From positions 620,001 to 684,000 of the forward strand of contig JANEZZ010002360.1 of the NCBI GenBank assembly GCA_026122225.1: a DNA stretch of 64,000 nt, read 5' to 3'. The position numbers and the translations under genes were made by a program. The DNA comes from Heloderma charlesbogerti (lineage: Eukaryota; Chordata; Lepidosauria; Squamata; Helodermatidae). Below are positions 44,705 to 55,083 of this stretch, piece after piece. Below the pieces are notes generated by a model that saw only the letters and a list, made by a program, of their open reading frames with translations, had not been told where the DNA came from and searched no databases. The number at the start of each line of letters is the position of its first letter. The first letter of the stretch is position 1.

Positions 44705-44982
44705 GATTCTGAGGTTCTACCTCAGGACTGCAAACAGACCAGAAAGACCCAGTCTGGCTTTCTTTTCTGTCTTTCACAGTAACTTGATCTGATCTGCAGA
44801 AGTGAGCAGGATATGCCTTTCAGGGTATGGTCAGAAGAACTGGCCATCTGCTCGGGTCTATAGATCCAGTGGCTGTTAGAGGCACAGGAGCAGGGGCTGG
44901 AAAAAGAAGGTTGACAACCCTATTCTATCCTAAGAAGTGCTGCTGTCTCAAAATATACCTTGCTCCCCTTTAAAACAACAAG

Positions 44983-45215
44983 AGCCAGCATGGTGTAGTG
45001 GTGAGAGCGTTGGACTGGGAATCGGGAGATCCGGGTTCTAGTCCCCACTCGGCTATGAAGCTCACGGGGTGACTTTGGGCCAGTCACTGACTCTCAGTGC
45101 AACCTACCTCACAGGGGTGTTGTTGTGAGGATAAAATGGAGAGGAGAAGATAATGTAAGCCATCCTGGGTTCCTTGCAAGAGGGGAAAATGTGGGATATA
45201 AATGCAACAAATAAA
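44983..45215 (+). mobile_element. tRNA-derived SINE (full length)
   Basis: It contains GGTGTAGTGGTGAGAGCG (A box), GGTTCTAGTCCCC (B box), GTGACTTTGGGCCAGTCAC and CTACCTCACAGGGGTG, and ends in AATAAATAACAACAACAAA. The flanks share ACAACAA, a likely target duplication. Confidence 0.88.
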
Positions 45216-46050
45216 TAACAACAACAAAGCACTTTAAGAGTCCAATCCTGTCCTCAAACCTGGGAAGAGTACCCAAGAGTTCATTTTGTTTCTCTGTTGC
45301 TTCTTTCTCTGACTCCACGCCCACCCCCATAAACATTATCCTTTATGCTAATCCTGAAGTTATTCCCCAAGTGTTGATCCTTAGGCAGCCAAAACAGCAC
45401 CATCCTTGTAGAATAGTATGAGCACGCCCCAATCTGAATTGACCCATCTCTCCCCTACCCCTTGGTGGGTGCTTTTTGCAAAAGATAAAGACATCAAGAG
45501 ATCAAGTCACGGATCTCCCTCGTCACATTTAGTTTGGTCCTGAAAATGCCACATTAAATGGCATTAAATGCTTTATGCTTTAATGTAAAAAGCAAAGAGA
45601 CAACTGAAAAACAAATGTCAGAACTGTGTGTTAGACTGGATCACGTCAGGCTACAGTGTGTGTGTTTGAATGCTCACCCATGCGGACAGAGAAAATCCTT
45701 GTATGCAGAAAACCAGCACACTGCTAGCCTTCACCCTGATTCTGTGTGGAGGGAGTTTTGCTTGCGAGGGAACATTCAAATATGCAACCCTCTGCACCCT
45801 GCAGGAAACGCAGAACCACTTCATTCCATTGATAATATATATCAGTGACCAAAAGTGACTCCGGTTGCCTATTGGCTAATTCTCAGAACTGGAGGAAACG
45901 TAGCTGTTAAACCTCAAAGCCATAAATGCCTGACAGTTTCCTGAAGTGGGCTTCACCGCCTGTCTTTCTTTCATTCTGTAACTCCCTTCTGCCCAAAGCT
46001 AAATAGACTGAAATAATATTTGTTCTTAGATTTGGAACCAGGGAAAGATC
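45216..46050. other. 5' flank, no feature recognised
   Basis: No gene or classifiable repeat was identified. Confidence 0.5.
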
Positions 46051-46869
46051 TAGGGATGTACGAAAGTGACATACCTGTTCGCGGATTATGTTTATGGTGG
46101 GGGGGAGTTGTTCCGTCCCTCCCCCCGGAATCCTTGCCAGAGGGGAGGCGCTCTGTTCCTCCCCTTGGAATCCTCGAACGGCCGGCTGTGCTCTGCGGCA
46201 GCTCCGCAGAGCAGCGGGCCAGGCCCAGCCCCAGCCAGGCTCTGGGTAAAACAAAACAAAAAAAACCGTGTACACAAATGGTGGCGGCTACGGCCGCCGC
46301 CATTTGCCTTCCTTCTTTTTGGCCGTCTTAATCTACGTAAATATTTACGTAGACTATGATGGCGAAAATAGAGGGGAACGCAAATAGCGTAGCGGGCGCT
46401 ATTTGCGTCCCTTTTTCATTCACTGTTTTAGCCTACATAAATCTTTACGTAGGCTAAAACGGCGAATCAAAAGGGGACGCAAATAGCACCCGCTACGCTA
46501 TTTGTGTTCCCCTTTATTTTCGCTGTCATAGTCTACATAAATATTTACGTAGATTAAGATGGTAAAAAGAAGGAACGCAAATGGCGGCGGCCGTAGCCGC
46601 CGCCATTTGTGTACGCGGTTTTTTTTTAAACCTACCCAACCATGATAGGCTACGTAAAGATTTACGTAGCCTATCACGTCTTTTTTTTACACAAGCCTGG
46701 AAATGGCGGCGGCGGCAGCCGGTCAGAAGATCCGCCACAGGTAAGTCTCGTCCCAGGGGGGATCCGTGGGGGGCGGGGGGGCAGGCTGTTCCGCCACGGA
46801 GTTTGGGGGGCTGAATGCACTGGCATTCGGCCTCACCGAGATCCGTGGTGGAATTCTCTGACATCCCTA
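46051..46869 (+). mobile_element. Foldback hAT-like element, copy 3
   Basis: The termini TAGGGATGTACG and GACATCCCTA have a perfect 8-bp duplication GAAAGATC (46043-46050 and 46870-46877). The interior repeats the nested palindromes: a TACGGCCGCCGCCATTTG arm, CTACGTAAATATTTACGTAG near 46334, a central duplicated hairpin (46380-46515), and GATAGGCTACGTAAAGATTTACGTAG near 46645. The left end has CAG|GTATGT on the minus strand and the right end CAG|GTAAGT on the plus strand. Confidence 0.95.
46703..46740 (+). other. Alanine-leader frame ending at a splice donor (copy 3)
   Basis: ATGGCGGCGGCGGCAGCC opens 12 codons plus two bases (MAAAAAGQKIRH) ending at CACAG|GTAAGTCTC. It is a shortened version of the copy 4 frame, in the same phase. 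Confidence 0.5.
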
Positions 46870-47059
46870 GAAAGATCATGGCTGACATGGTGGGGGGGAG
46901 GGAGAGGAAGAGAGCAGAAAGGATTGTCCCTGTGTGTCAAAAGAAGAAGGCGCTTTGAGGATTAGGTCCCTCTACTGAAATGCACAGATCTCATGTGCTG
47001 GTCAAGCTTTCCACCCGACGCCCATGCAGCGTGCCTCAATTTTCCACATTCTATAAATG

Positions 47060-47122
47060 GGATCGTGCGTGGGTGCTTACGGATGGAAGCTTTACATGCA
47101 GATGCTCCGAGGTTCAGTCCCT
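47060..47122 (+). mobile_element. tRNA-derived SINE head fragment
   Basis: GGTGCTTACGGATGGAAGC with CCGAGGTTCAGTCCCTGACATC resembles the A to B box part of the 44195 SINE class. Confidence 0.5.
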
Positions 47123-47144
47123 GACATCTATATATTTAGGACAC

Positions 47145-47436
47145 AATCCCATGCATGCTTTAGACAGGAAAAAGTCCCACAACTCCCAGCCTTCCCCAGC
47201 CATTTACACTCTCGGGGTGCAATCCTCTGTAGGTTTAGACAGGAAAAAGTCCCACAACTCCCAGCCTTCCCCAGCCATTTACACTCTCGGGGTGCAATCC
47301 TCTGTAGGTTTAGACAGAAAAAAAGTCCCACAACTCTCAGCCTTTCCCAGCCAGCATGGCTGGCTGGGAAAGGCTGGTAGTTGTGGGACTTTTTTCTGTC
47401 TAAACCTACAGAGGATTGCACCCTGAGAGTGTAAAT
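47145..47436. mobile_element. Hairpin MITE with exact 75-bp duplication in one arm
   Basis: A 159-base near-perfect hairpin (47278-47436, loop ATG at 47356-47358) has arms carrying GTGCAATCCTCTGTAGG and GTCCCACAACTCTCAGCC. Its left side is preceded by two identical 75-base units (47167-47241 and 47242-47316) that repeat arm sequence. It is the same family as 33547-33679. Confidence 0.85.
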
Positions 47437-47499
47437 TTTAGATGGATCAGGTAGCAGATGACAGGGAAAAGTGCCAGTTCTAAGTTGTTGAGGGCCCCT

Positions 47500-47830
47500 T
47501 GGGCAAGTCGCCCTCTACCTTCTCCCTGCCATTGTCACCAGCTGCCATCGCTCCTCCTCCTCTTTCTCACCATTGCTACCATTTGTTTCCTAGACAGGCA
47601 GTGAACAAGTTGGCAGTGGGCCAGTGGCGTCTCCTTCTCCTCCTTCTCACCACCACGGTTGTCTGGGCCAGGGCGAGAGGCAGGTGAATAAGCAGGTTGC
47701 ACTGATGAAGAGGAGAAGCAACTCCAAGGGGCATTTGTCAGTGGGCCCCTGCTGGGGCGTGGCTCTCGGCAGGTGCCCAACCATGCCTACTCTTGACGCC
47801 AGCCCTGGTGGGAACGACCTCTGCCAGAGA
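47500..47830 (-). repeat. Family Z copy, reverse
   Basis: TGTCTGGGCCAGGGCGAGAGGC and GGCATTTGTCAGTGGGCCCC are the complement of the 16975 copy, ending in AGGTGCCCAACCATGCCTAC. A tRNA-SINE tail follows (47830-47890, GCCAGTCAGAGTAGACAATA). Confidence 0.7.
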
Positions 47831-47890
47831 GTGGCTGCCAGTCAGAGTAGACAATATTGGGTTAGATGAACACAGAGTCTAACCTAATGT

Positions 47891-48536
47891 AAAGCACCTT
47901 CTGATATGCTATACAGACTCTTTGGGAAAATATCAGAATGCTCTCCTTCAATCCTTTCATGTTTAATTATCTTCGCTCCCTCAGTATGGGCTACAGCTAA
48001 ATCATAAAGTTGAAATCGGATCCCGAGTGCTAAGCCCAGGCGAGCCCGCCTCATTTCGCTCTGTTTTGGTGTTGTCTTTTGCTGGACAGAAGAAAATGTC
48101 CGCACAGACGGATGTTCTGATGTTGCAGATGGATGCCCTGTGGGACACAGATAAAAAGAGAGAGTGCGCACCCCACCCCGTCTGCCTCCAACCCAGAAAT
48201 AATGCCTGAACAACAGTCACTCCCCCGCCCCCCATCACAACAATGCACTGTGCTGCTCCAGAATCATTCTGGCTGGGTTTGGAGATATAGAAATCCATGT
48301 TGTGGAGGTGGAATGTTGCTCTCCAACAAATCAGAGATAATGGAACTGTCACTGCATCCCTGAATAGCTCTATGTCAGTGGCTCCTTGCAAACTGTGATC
48401 CCAGTTAGCCCGCGGGTGTGAACACGCTTCTCAGGAGCCATAGCTTCCCTCTTTCATAATGCTAGGATTTGGAGTCAGCCAATGAAACTGATGGTGTCCG
48501 TGCTCAGAAGGACAGGCCACACACACACACAGTATC
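47891..48536. other. 5' flank, no feature recognised
   Basis: Overlapping frames on both strands here have no family match. A short CA run lies at 48516-48530. Confidence 0.5.
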
Positions 48537-48635
48537 CTCCTCCTCCTCTTCCTCTTCCTCCTCTCTTCTTCTTCCCCTTCTTCCTTCCCCTTCTTCCCTC
48601 CCCTTCCCCCCCTCCCCCTTCCCCTTCTTCTTCCA
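48537..48635. repeat. Polypyrimidine (CTT/CCT) low-complexity tract
   Basis: About 100 bases of nearly pure C and T on the plus strand. Confidence 0.92.
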
Positions 48636-48689
48636 ACACAGAATTAACTTATGGAATTCACTGCCACAGGATATTGGTAATGGCCAATA

Positions 48690-49075
48690 GCTAAGGTCAA
48701 GGGTGTAGAACCTCAGGCCCAAATCTGGCCCTCTGGGGGTCCCCAGATAGACACACCCTCTTTCCCTGGCCCAGCCCCTTTTCCACAAGCACCTATCATT
48801 TTGTGGTTTCCGGGCTTTGGTGCAGTTTTTTCTCCATTCTAAAAAAGTTGAAGTGCCTCTTCTAAGGCTTAGCTTCTGTCAGTAACAGCTTGAAAAGAAA
48901 AGATGCTGGTATTTGGGGGGGATTTCAGCTCTGCCCCTTTTGCATTTGGCTCCACCCTCTGTTGCCTTCAGCCCCGCCCACTACTGGGATGTGGCCCCTG
49001 AAAGTTTCTCTGAAATGGAATTTGGCCCTTGGAATGAAAGAGGTTCTGCACCTTTGGCTTAGGTGGTTTTCAAAA
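48690..49075 (-). repeat. Dispersed unclassified repeat (GGGCCAAATTC type)
   Basis: The blocks GAACCTCAGGCCCAAATCTGG, CCTGGCCCAGCCCC and GGAATTTGGCCC recur in reverse at 31600-31920 and 4870-5130. Confidence 0.55.
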
Positions 49076-49179
49076 GTGCTGAGACAAAGTCATAGAAGAT
49101 AGTTCTGTTAGCAGTTCTTAAGCCAAAATGGAGCTTTCAGGTTTGGAATGGAGCTTTCAAAACACCGACAGACAAGAGG

Positions 49180-49275
49180 GGGAGCTCATTGGCTTCCTGA
49201 AAGCATCTGGTTGGCCACTGTGAAATGCAGAACGCTGGACCCTTGGTCTGATCCAGCAGCGTTCTTCTTACAGTG
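49180..49275 (-). repeat. Family A fragment, reverse
   Basis: GGCTTCCTGAAAGCATCTGG and TTGGTCTGATCCAGCAGCGTT. Confidence 0.7.
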
Positions 49276-49359
49276 CCCGCTGGCCACTAGATCCCACCTT
49301 TGCTCTGCCTCCAAGTGCCAAATTCTGTCTGCCTCTGCCAATGATCTGTCAAATCCCTC

Positions 49360-49556
49360 ATAGAATCAAAGAATAGTAGGGCTGGAAGGGGCCTACAAGA
49401 CCATCGAGTCCACCCCACTGCTCAATGCAGGAATCCAAGTCAGAGCATCCCTGACAGATGGTTGTCCAGCCTCATCTTGAATGCCTCCAGGGTGGGAGAG
49501 CCCACCGCCTCCCTAGGGAATTGGTTCCATTGTCGTATTGCTTGAACAGTCAGGAA
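49360..49556 (-). mobile_element. CR1 LINE 3' end
   Basis: ATAGTAGGGCTGGAAGGGGCC, CATCCCTGACAGATGGTTG and GAATTGGTTCCATTGTCG are the reverse of the 17715-18025 copy, and nearly identical to 52787-52975. Confidence 0.9.
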
Positions 49557-49847
49557 GGTGACCATGTCACCTTGGAATTCATAATAGAGAGGGCTGTGAA
49601 AGCTGAGCTCGGTTGAATGTGTACCTTGGACTATAGGAAAGTCTACAGATTCTGCCCTGGTTCCGCCTGCCATGGTTCTGCCCGCCTCTTGGAGGAGGCA
49701 TTCTTTTGGAAAACAAAAGTTAGCCATGCCTACGCACATCTGTATCAAAAGACACATCCAGCCAGTTTTAAAGTGCCCTGGATTAGTGTCAGCAGTGAAT
49801 GGAGATCCAGAGGTGAGTTTCTTCATTCATATTAGGTAGATAAGGGC

Positions 49848-50205
49848 GCAATTCTATGGCTGCCAGTCAGTGGCTAGATGGCCATAGGATTCATCGGTTC
49901 CTGGGGAACTGCCCCCTGCCCCCTGCCCCCTCCTGCGCCGCTTTGTAGGCAATGCAGATTGGCCCCACGCCCAGAAGAGCAGCATGGAGTGGGGAAAATG
50001 GGGTGTTCCTGGGGGTGGGGCGGGGCGGGGAGGTCTGAAGTGCCAGGTCCTGTGGCTAGACAGCCGAAATCAGCTGTCTAGCTGCGAAAGCAGGGCGGTG
50101 GGAGTGGGGAGATCTGCTCCTCACCACTCCTCCCACCCTGCACTGGATAGGCGGTTGCCCCCGGGTTTGGAGGCGACAATCAATCATGGTAGGATTGCTC
50201 CCTCC
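49848..50205. mobile_element. GCAATCCTA-type element, GC-rich interior, copy 2
   Basis: Termini GGGCGCAATTCTATGG and GGTAGGATTGCTCCC are inverted. The interior, with GGATAGGCGGTTGCC and GAAATCAGCTGTCTAGC, matches 40275-40735. Confidence 0.65.
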
Positions 50206-50212
50206 GTGAATA

Positions 50213-50325
50213 TAAGAACATGCGGAGAGCCAGGCTGAATCAAAGCAAAGGCCTATCAAGTCCTTCATTCTGTTACAGTGGCCAACCAGCTGCCTGCGGG
50301 AAACCCACAAGTAGGACGTGAGTGT
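50213..50325 (+). repeat. Family A fragment
   Basis: AAGAACATGCGGAGAGCCAGG through GTGGCCAACCAGCTGCC and CACAAGTAGGACGTGAG. Confidence 0.7.
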
Positions 50326-50475
50326 GGCTTTCTAAGAATTATACATAAACTTCAACAAAAGCAGACCAAACTATCCATATAAGCATTCATTCGCAAGTGT
50401 TGAAAGCGTTGTTAGGTCCTCAGTCCATTGTGTTATTGGAGGTGAACATTTATCCTTCCAATGTTGTAATATCAG

Positions 50476-51309
50476 TAGGGATGTACGAAATTGGCCTTAC
50501 CTGGCTCCGCCGGGTTCCGCTGGGGGGGGGAGGCGCTCCGTCCCTCCCTGCGGAATCCTGGCCGGCTGGCTCCGCTCCGCGGGGATTCCGCAGAGCTGCC
50601 GGCCGGCTCCACCAGCAGCCGGACATCCGGCCGTTGGCTAGCAGGGACGCAAATGGCAGCGGCCATAGCCGCCGCCGTTTGCATCCCTGTAGTCAGCCAT
50701 GATAGGCTACGTAAATCTTTACGTAGCCTATCATGTCTGACTTAAAAAGAAAAATCAACGCACGTACGCAAATGGCGGCGGCTACGGCCGCCGCCTTTTG
50801 CGTTCCTTATTTTGGCCCGTCTTAGTCTACGTAAATATTTACGTAGACTAAAACGGCGAAAATAAGGGGAATGCAAATAGCGTAGCGGATGCTATTTGCG
50901 TTCCCCTTATTTTCACCGTCTTAGTCTATGTAAATATTTACGTAGACTAAGACAGGCCAAAATAAGGAACACAAATGGCGTCGGCCGTAGCCGCCGCCAT
51001 TTGTGTACGCGCGTTTTGTTTTGTTTTTAAAGTCAGACGTGATTGGTTACGTAAAGATTTACGTAGCCTATCACGTCTTTTTCTTTTTTTTTCAAGACTG
51101 GAAATGGCAGCGGCAGCAGCTGGTCAGAAGACCAGACGCCGCTGCCGCCGCCACCCCACCCGGAAGATCCGCCCCAGGTAAGTCTCATCCCGGGGGGGAT
51201 CCGCGGGGGGGGGCGGGGGGGCAGGCTGTTCCGCCACGGAATTCGGGAGGCTGAATGCACTGGCATTCGGCCTCACCGAGATCCGTGGCGGAATTCTCTG
51301 CCATCCCTA
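50476..51309 (+). mobile_element. Foldback hAT-like element, copy 4
   Basis: The termini are TAGGGATGTACG and CCATCCCTA, with 8-bp flanks AATATCAG and AATATTAG (one mismatch). Palindromes include GATAGGCTACGTAAATCTTTACGTAG (as two arms, 50701-50731), CTACGTAAATATTTACGTAG near 50828, a central hairpin 50850-50915, and AAATGGCGGC arms at 50770 and 50985. The left minus-strand donor is CAG|GTAAGG and the right plus-strand donor CAG|GTAAGT. Confidence 0.95.
51104..51177 (+). other. Alanine-leader frame ending at a splice donor (copy 4)
   Basis: ATGGCAGCGGCAGCAGC opens 24 codons plus two bases (MAAAAAGQKTRRRC...) ending CCCAG|GTAAGT. It has the same phase as copies 1 and 3. Confidence 0.55.
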
Positions 51310-51554
51310 AATATTAGTCTTCCAGCTGTCAAAAGGGTGCGAAGAATCCATTTCCACTGATGGTGCGTTAACTTCCAGGAAGCAGGTAGAGAATTTAAGA
51401 GGGCATGTATGTCAGTAAATATAAAAGGGTGTTCCAATACACACACATTTCATATGCATGCATTGAAACTGATATATTCAAACATATGTAGCCACAAGTT
51501 TTCTTCTTTTCCCGTTTTGTTGAAATTTCACAATAAAAAAATATATTTTTTTAA

Positions 51555-51735
51555 AAAAGTAGGACATGAGTGCCATAGCACTCTCCATGCTTATGTCCCC
51601 TAGCAACTGGTGTACATAGACATAGTTCCTCTAATACTGGAGGTGGCTTATACCCATCATTACTAGCAGCTATTGATAGCCTTCTCCTCCATGAATTTGT
51701 CTAAGCCCCTTTTAAAGCCATCCACATTGCCATCC
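51555..51735 (+). repeat. Family A fragment (3' half)
   Basis: AAGTAGGACATGAGTGCC, CAACTGGTGTACATAGAC and CCCCTTTTAAAGCCATCC. Confidence 0.75.
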
Positions 51736-52334
51736 AAATGAAAGACGACACGACAGGTATATTTATCTTGGAGAATTAGTGCAAATGACTACAGAGATAT
51801 TAGGGACGGCTGAGAAGCACTTCAGCCCCCTTTTTGACATTTTATACAGAAACATATAAAAATTAATTCATTAAAGCTGCAGTCCTATGCACACTTACCT
51901 GGGAGTAAGTCTCATTGAATTCAATGGGGCTTACTTCTGATTAGACTTGTATAGGTTTGTGCTGCAAATTGATTTTAAAAGATTAGGTTGCTCGAATTTA
52001 GCTGGATTTTGCAATACTGCATTGAGCCTTCCCTTCATGTATCCTTGACCCTTCTGCCCACATGTACCACAGCATTTCTGGCTGTTAGGCCTGCTGGCAA
52101 ACAGGTTCAGCTGGGACACAAAAACAAGGCAACAGATACATGCAGGAAGAGACTTCCTTCCCATTTCCTCCATACCACCCAAAACCTCCATGAGTATTTT
52201 ATCTCATCTCCACTGTTTCCTGCCTCTTTGGAATATTTTCAGGTCTTTTCAGTGTTAATCCCCATAGAGGATAAAGCTGATCTCCAACAACTGATAACAA
52301 TAAAGCAAATATCCTCTGACCTTCTTCTAAGCCA
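51736..52334. other. 5' flank, one short common repeat
   Basis: 51875-51960 (CAGTCCTATGCACACTTACC, TTGAATTCAATGGGGCTTAC) is a dispersed sequence also hinted at in 39300-39370 and 59890-59930. The rest is unclassified. Confidence 0.5.
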
Positions 52335-52468
52335 ACCTTATCCAAAGTGGTGCCCTCTAGATATTTTGGATATCTACTCCCATCATGCCTGATCACTGGC
52401 TATTCTGTCTGGGGTGATGGGAACTGTTGTCCAAAGCCTCTGAGGACACTCCATTGGGTAAGGCTGTT
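52335..52468. mobile_element. hAT-like hairpin MITE
   Basis: GTGGTGCCCTCTAGATATTTTGG, CTACTCCCATCATGCCTGATC and the facing GGGAACTGTTGTCCAAAGCC. Confidence 0.78.
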
Positions 52469-52786
52469 CTAAGCCAACTGTTTATCCACCCATGTTGAAT
52501 TAAGACAAGTGTTTCTCAAGCAGCTGGCTCATCCCTACACACGCTCCTTGCACCATCTTCCATCTTGATCTTCCATCTTGAGGTTATTGTGGCCACTGCA
52601 ATCAGGGACATGATCCCAATTATCCCATTCCACCATCCCAGTGGCAATGTGACTCACAGCTTATGAAGCCCTGAGCCGCCCTTGAATGTTTAATATCCTA
52701 TTGCCAATAAGACACCCAAAACTGTTTGCACATGTTTACCCCACCCATGGAAGTTCACCAAGGGCAGGAAGGCAATGGCTAATCAC

Positions 52787-52975
52787 AGAATCATAGAATA
52801 GTAGGGTTGGAAGGGGCCTATAGGACCACCGAGTACAACCCCCAGCTCAATGCAGGAATCTAAGTCAAAGCATCCCTGACAGATGGCTGTCCAGCTTCAT
52901 CTTGAATGCCTCCAGTGTGGGAGAGCCCACCACCTCCCTAGGTAATTGGTTCCATTGTCGTATTGCTCTCTTCTG
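52787..52975 (-). mobile_element. CR1 LINE 3' end
   Basis: AGAATAGTAGGGTTGGAAGG to AATTGGTTCCATTGTCGTATTG. Confidence 0.9.
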
Positions 52976-53639
52976 CTCTCTGTCCCCCGCATCAATGGTA
53001 TACTACTCCTGAACATGAAGGTTCCATTCTTAGCTATCACCGCCAGTGGTGCAGCTAGGCAGTTTTAGACCCAGGACTTAAGGATCTTATGGAGCCCCCC
53101 TTTACACAGCCATGACTCCCCACAACTGCAGCACTATTCTGTGCTTTACAGTTGCTTCTGCACTCCTGATATATTAGAACAATGACAAAACTGATTGTCA
53201 GCCCTTATTAAAAAAAACAAACTCTGAGCATGTACAGTTCTGCATTTTAAACCCACTTAAATCATAGCACCAGCATGACTACAGGGACAAAGCTTGATTT
53301 TGCTGCCTTGATGCCACGCCACCAGCCGCTCTCTGGGCAGTCACGTGGGTGCCCCTGGGCTATGGGGTCTTGGATGCTGGCCCCAAAGTCCAGGCCTAAA
53401 CGGCATCACTGATCACCTCTAATGGCCATTGACAGAGACCGTGAATTTACCTAATCCTTAAAAAAAAAAAAAGCCACTCGTGTTTGTGGCCATCAACACA
53501 AGTTGTAGCAGCGGTTTAGGATTTATTTTATTATATGAAGAAGAAAGGGTGCCACTGAGTCAGAGAGCACATAAGCTGCACACATAACTTCCCATGGTTT
53601 CAGTCTCTGCTGAAAACATCTTCAGTTCAGTTAAAAAGG
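52976..53639. other. 5' flank, no feature recognised
   Basis: It includes an A-run at 53459-53472. No gene or element was identified. Confidence 0.5.
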
Positions 53640-54066
53640 TGTCCCCAACCAGTCGTGTCCGATTCTAGGGTGCGGTGCTCATCCCCGTTTCTAAGCCGAA
53701 GAGCCAGCGCTGTCCGAAGATGCTTCCGTGGTCATGTGAACCGCCCAGAGAGCTTCGGCTATTGGGCGGTATAGAAATGAAATAAATAAATAAATAAATA
53801 AATAAATAAATGTGGCCGGCATGACTGAACACCGAGGTGCATGGAACGCTGTCACTTTTCCCGCCGAGGCGGTGCCTATTTATCTACTTGCAATTTCTTG
53901 CTTTCGAACTGCTAGGTTGGCAGAAGCTGGGACTGAAGACGGGAGCTCACTCCGTCACGCAGCAGTCGGGTCTCGAACTGCTGACCTGCCGACCTTCCAG
54001 TCTGCAGTTCAGCATCTTAACCACTAAGCCAGTTCAGCATCTTAACCACTAAGCCACCGCGGCCCC
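53640..54066 (-). mobile_element. tRNA-derived squamate SINE with duplicated A box region
   Basis: On the minus strand it opens GGGGCCGCGGTGGCTTAGTGG (A box) and has GCAGTTCGAGACCCGAC (B box). It runs through GTGCATGGAACGCTG-type blocks (in complement) to CGGACACGACTGG at 53650. A 25-base segment around the A box is tandemly duplicated (54006-54030 and 54031-54055). A LINE tail is nested at 53739-53810. Confidence 0.88.
53739..53810 (+). mobile_element. Ultra-short LINE 3' tail nested in the SINE
   Basis: AACCGCCCAGAGAGCTTCGG through GGGCGGTATAGAAATG and an AAAT repeat interrupts the SINE. The flanks duplicate ATGTG (53734-53738 and 53810-53814). Only about 42 bases of LINE plus the tail were copied. 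Confidence 0.85.
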
Positions 54067-54949
54067 TTAAAGGATCTCCAATAACAAGGTTAGGAAGCTA
54101 GATAGAACAATGCTCTGACTCAGTACAAAGCTGCTTCATATGTTAATATAAGAACTTCCTTATGCTTGTCCTGAACCTGCTGCCAACCAGTTTCTTAGCT
54201 GATCTCCAGTTCTGGTGTTTGGAGAGAGACAGACAATAATGTCTTTCTACGCAGATTCTTAACATCATCATCACTGTCATCATTTATTTATTTACAAAAT
54301 GCCTACAATTTTTAACCGATGTACAGATGAGAGACACAGAAGACACATGCAGGCAGACTGCCAGTTTTTTCCATGGCCCTTCACCTGTGCCATTAAGGAG
54401 GCCCTGACATGAAAAAGCCATGCAGGTGAAGCCTTACTGGGGTCCTCTTAATAGCTCAGGTGAAGGGCCAGGAAAAAGCTGGCAGTCTGCCTGTGTGTCT
54501 AATCAGTATACCAATTAGAAAATTGTATGCACTTTGTAAATGTATGAGCCAGTGCGCAATCGGGTGGTAAAGCCTGTCCTGGAGTGAACCGTGTCAGACT
54601 ACCGAGAGAGGATGGGGCAATCTTTGAAATGTTCCCCCCCAGCATATAAAAATCTCCCTGCTTGTAGAAAAATAGCAGGCTATTGACAAGGCCAGGTGGA
54701 ATACTTCTCATTTACATGCTTGTTTTCTATCTGCAGGAAGGTTTTTTTAAACACATAAAATATGGAGGGAGCATTTAAACATGTGGTTTCCCACACCTGC
54801 AGTCTGAAATGATATACTCCAGAAAACATAAACCATTTGATGCTGCTGAATAATATATAAACCAGGCTATATGCTGTCCCCTTGTTTTGATTAAGGTCAA
54901 AGCAACCAAAACCACATGCACCAGTTTTCTAAGCATGGGCATACCATAG
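54067..54949. other. 5' flank, little recognised
   Basis: 54095-54150 (GCTCTGACTCAGTACAAAGC, GCTTCATATG) is a tRNA-SINE tail scrap. 54365-54490 contains an inverted repeat (GCCAGTTTTTTCCATGGCCC, CTTCACCTGTGCC facing AGGTGAAGGGCCAGGAAAAAG). Confidence 0.5.
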
Positions 54950-55022
54950 ATCAGTCTTCCTCCAAATGTGTTGACCACAAGCCCCATCCTCCCCCACCAG
55001 CCAAGTTGGGGAAGGCTGCTGT
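54950..55022. mobile_element. hAT-like hairpin MITE, diverged
   Basis: TCAGTCTTCCTCCAAATGTG, GACCACAAGCCCCATCC and AGTTGGGGAAGGCTGC. Confidence 0.5.
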
Positions 55023-55065
55023 AGATTAACCCGTTCCCCCCTTTTCATTCCCTTTGTAATTCTAA

Positions 55066-55083
55066 CGTGTGTGTGTGTGTGTG
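55066..55083. repeat. (GT)n microsatellite
   Basis: Nine GT units followed by a G run. Confidence 0.92.

Noticed and set aside
47160..47340. CRISPR-like array
   Set aside because: The two 75-base units are directly adjacent with no spacers and belong to a MITE arm in a vertebrate genome.
48504..48788. Minus-strand frame rich in Glu/Gly/Lys
   Set aside because: It is a translation of the polypyrimidine tract at 48537-48635, with no real coding signal.
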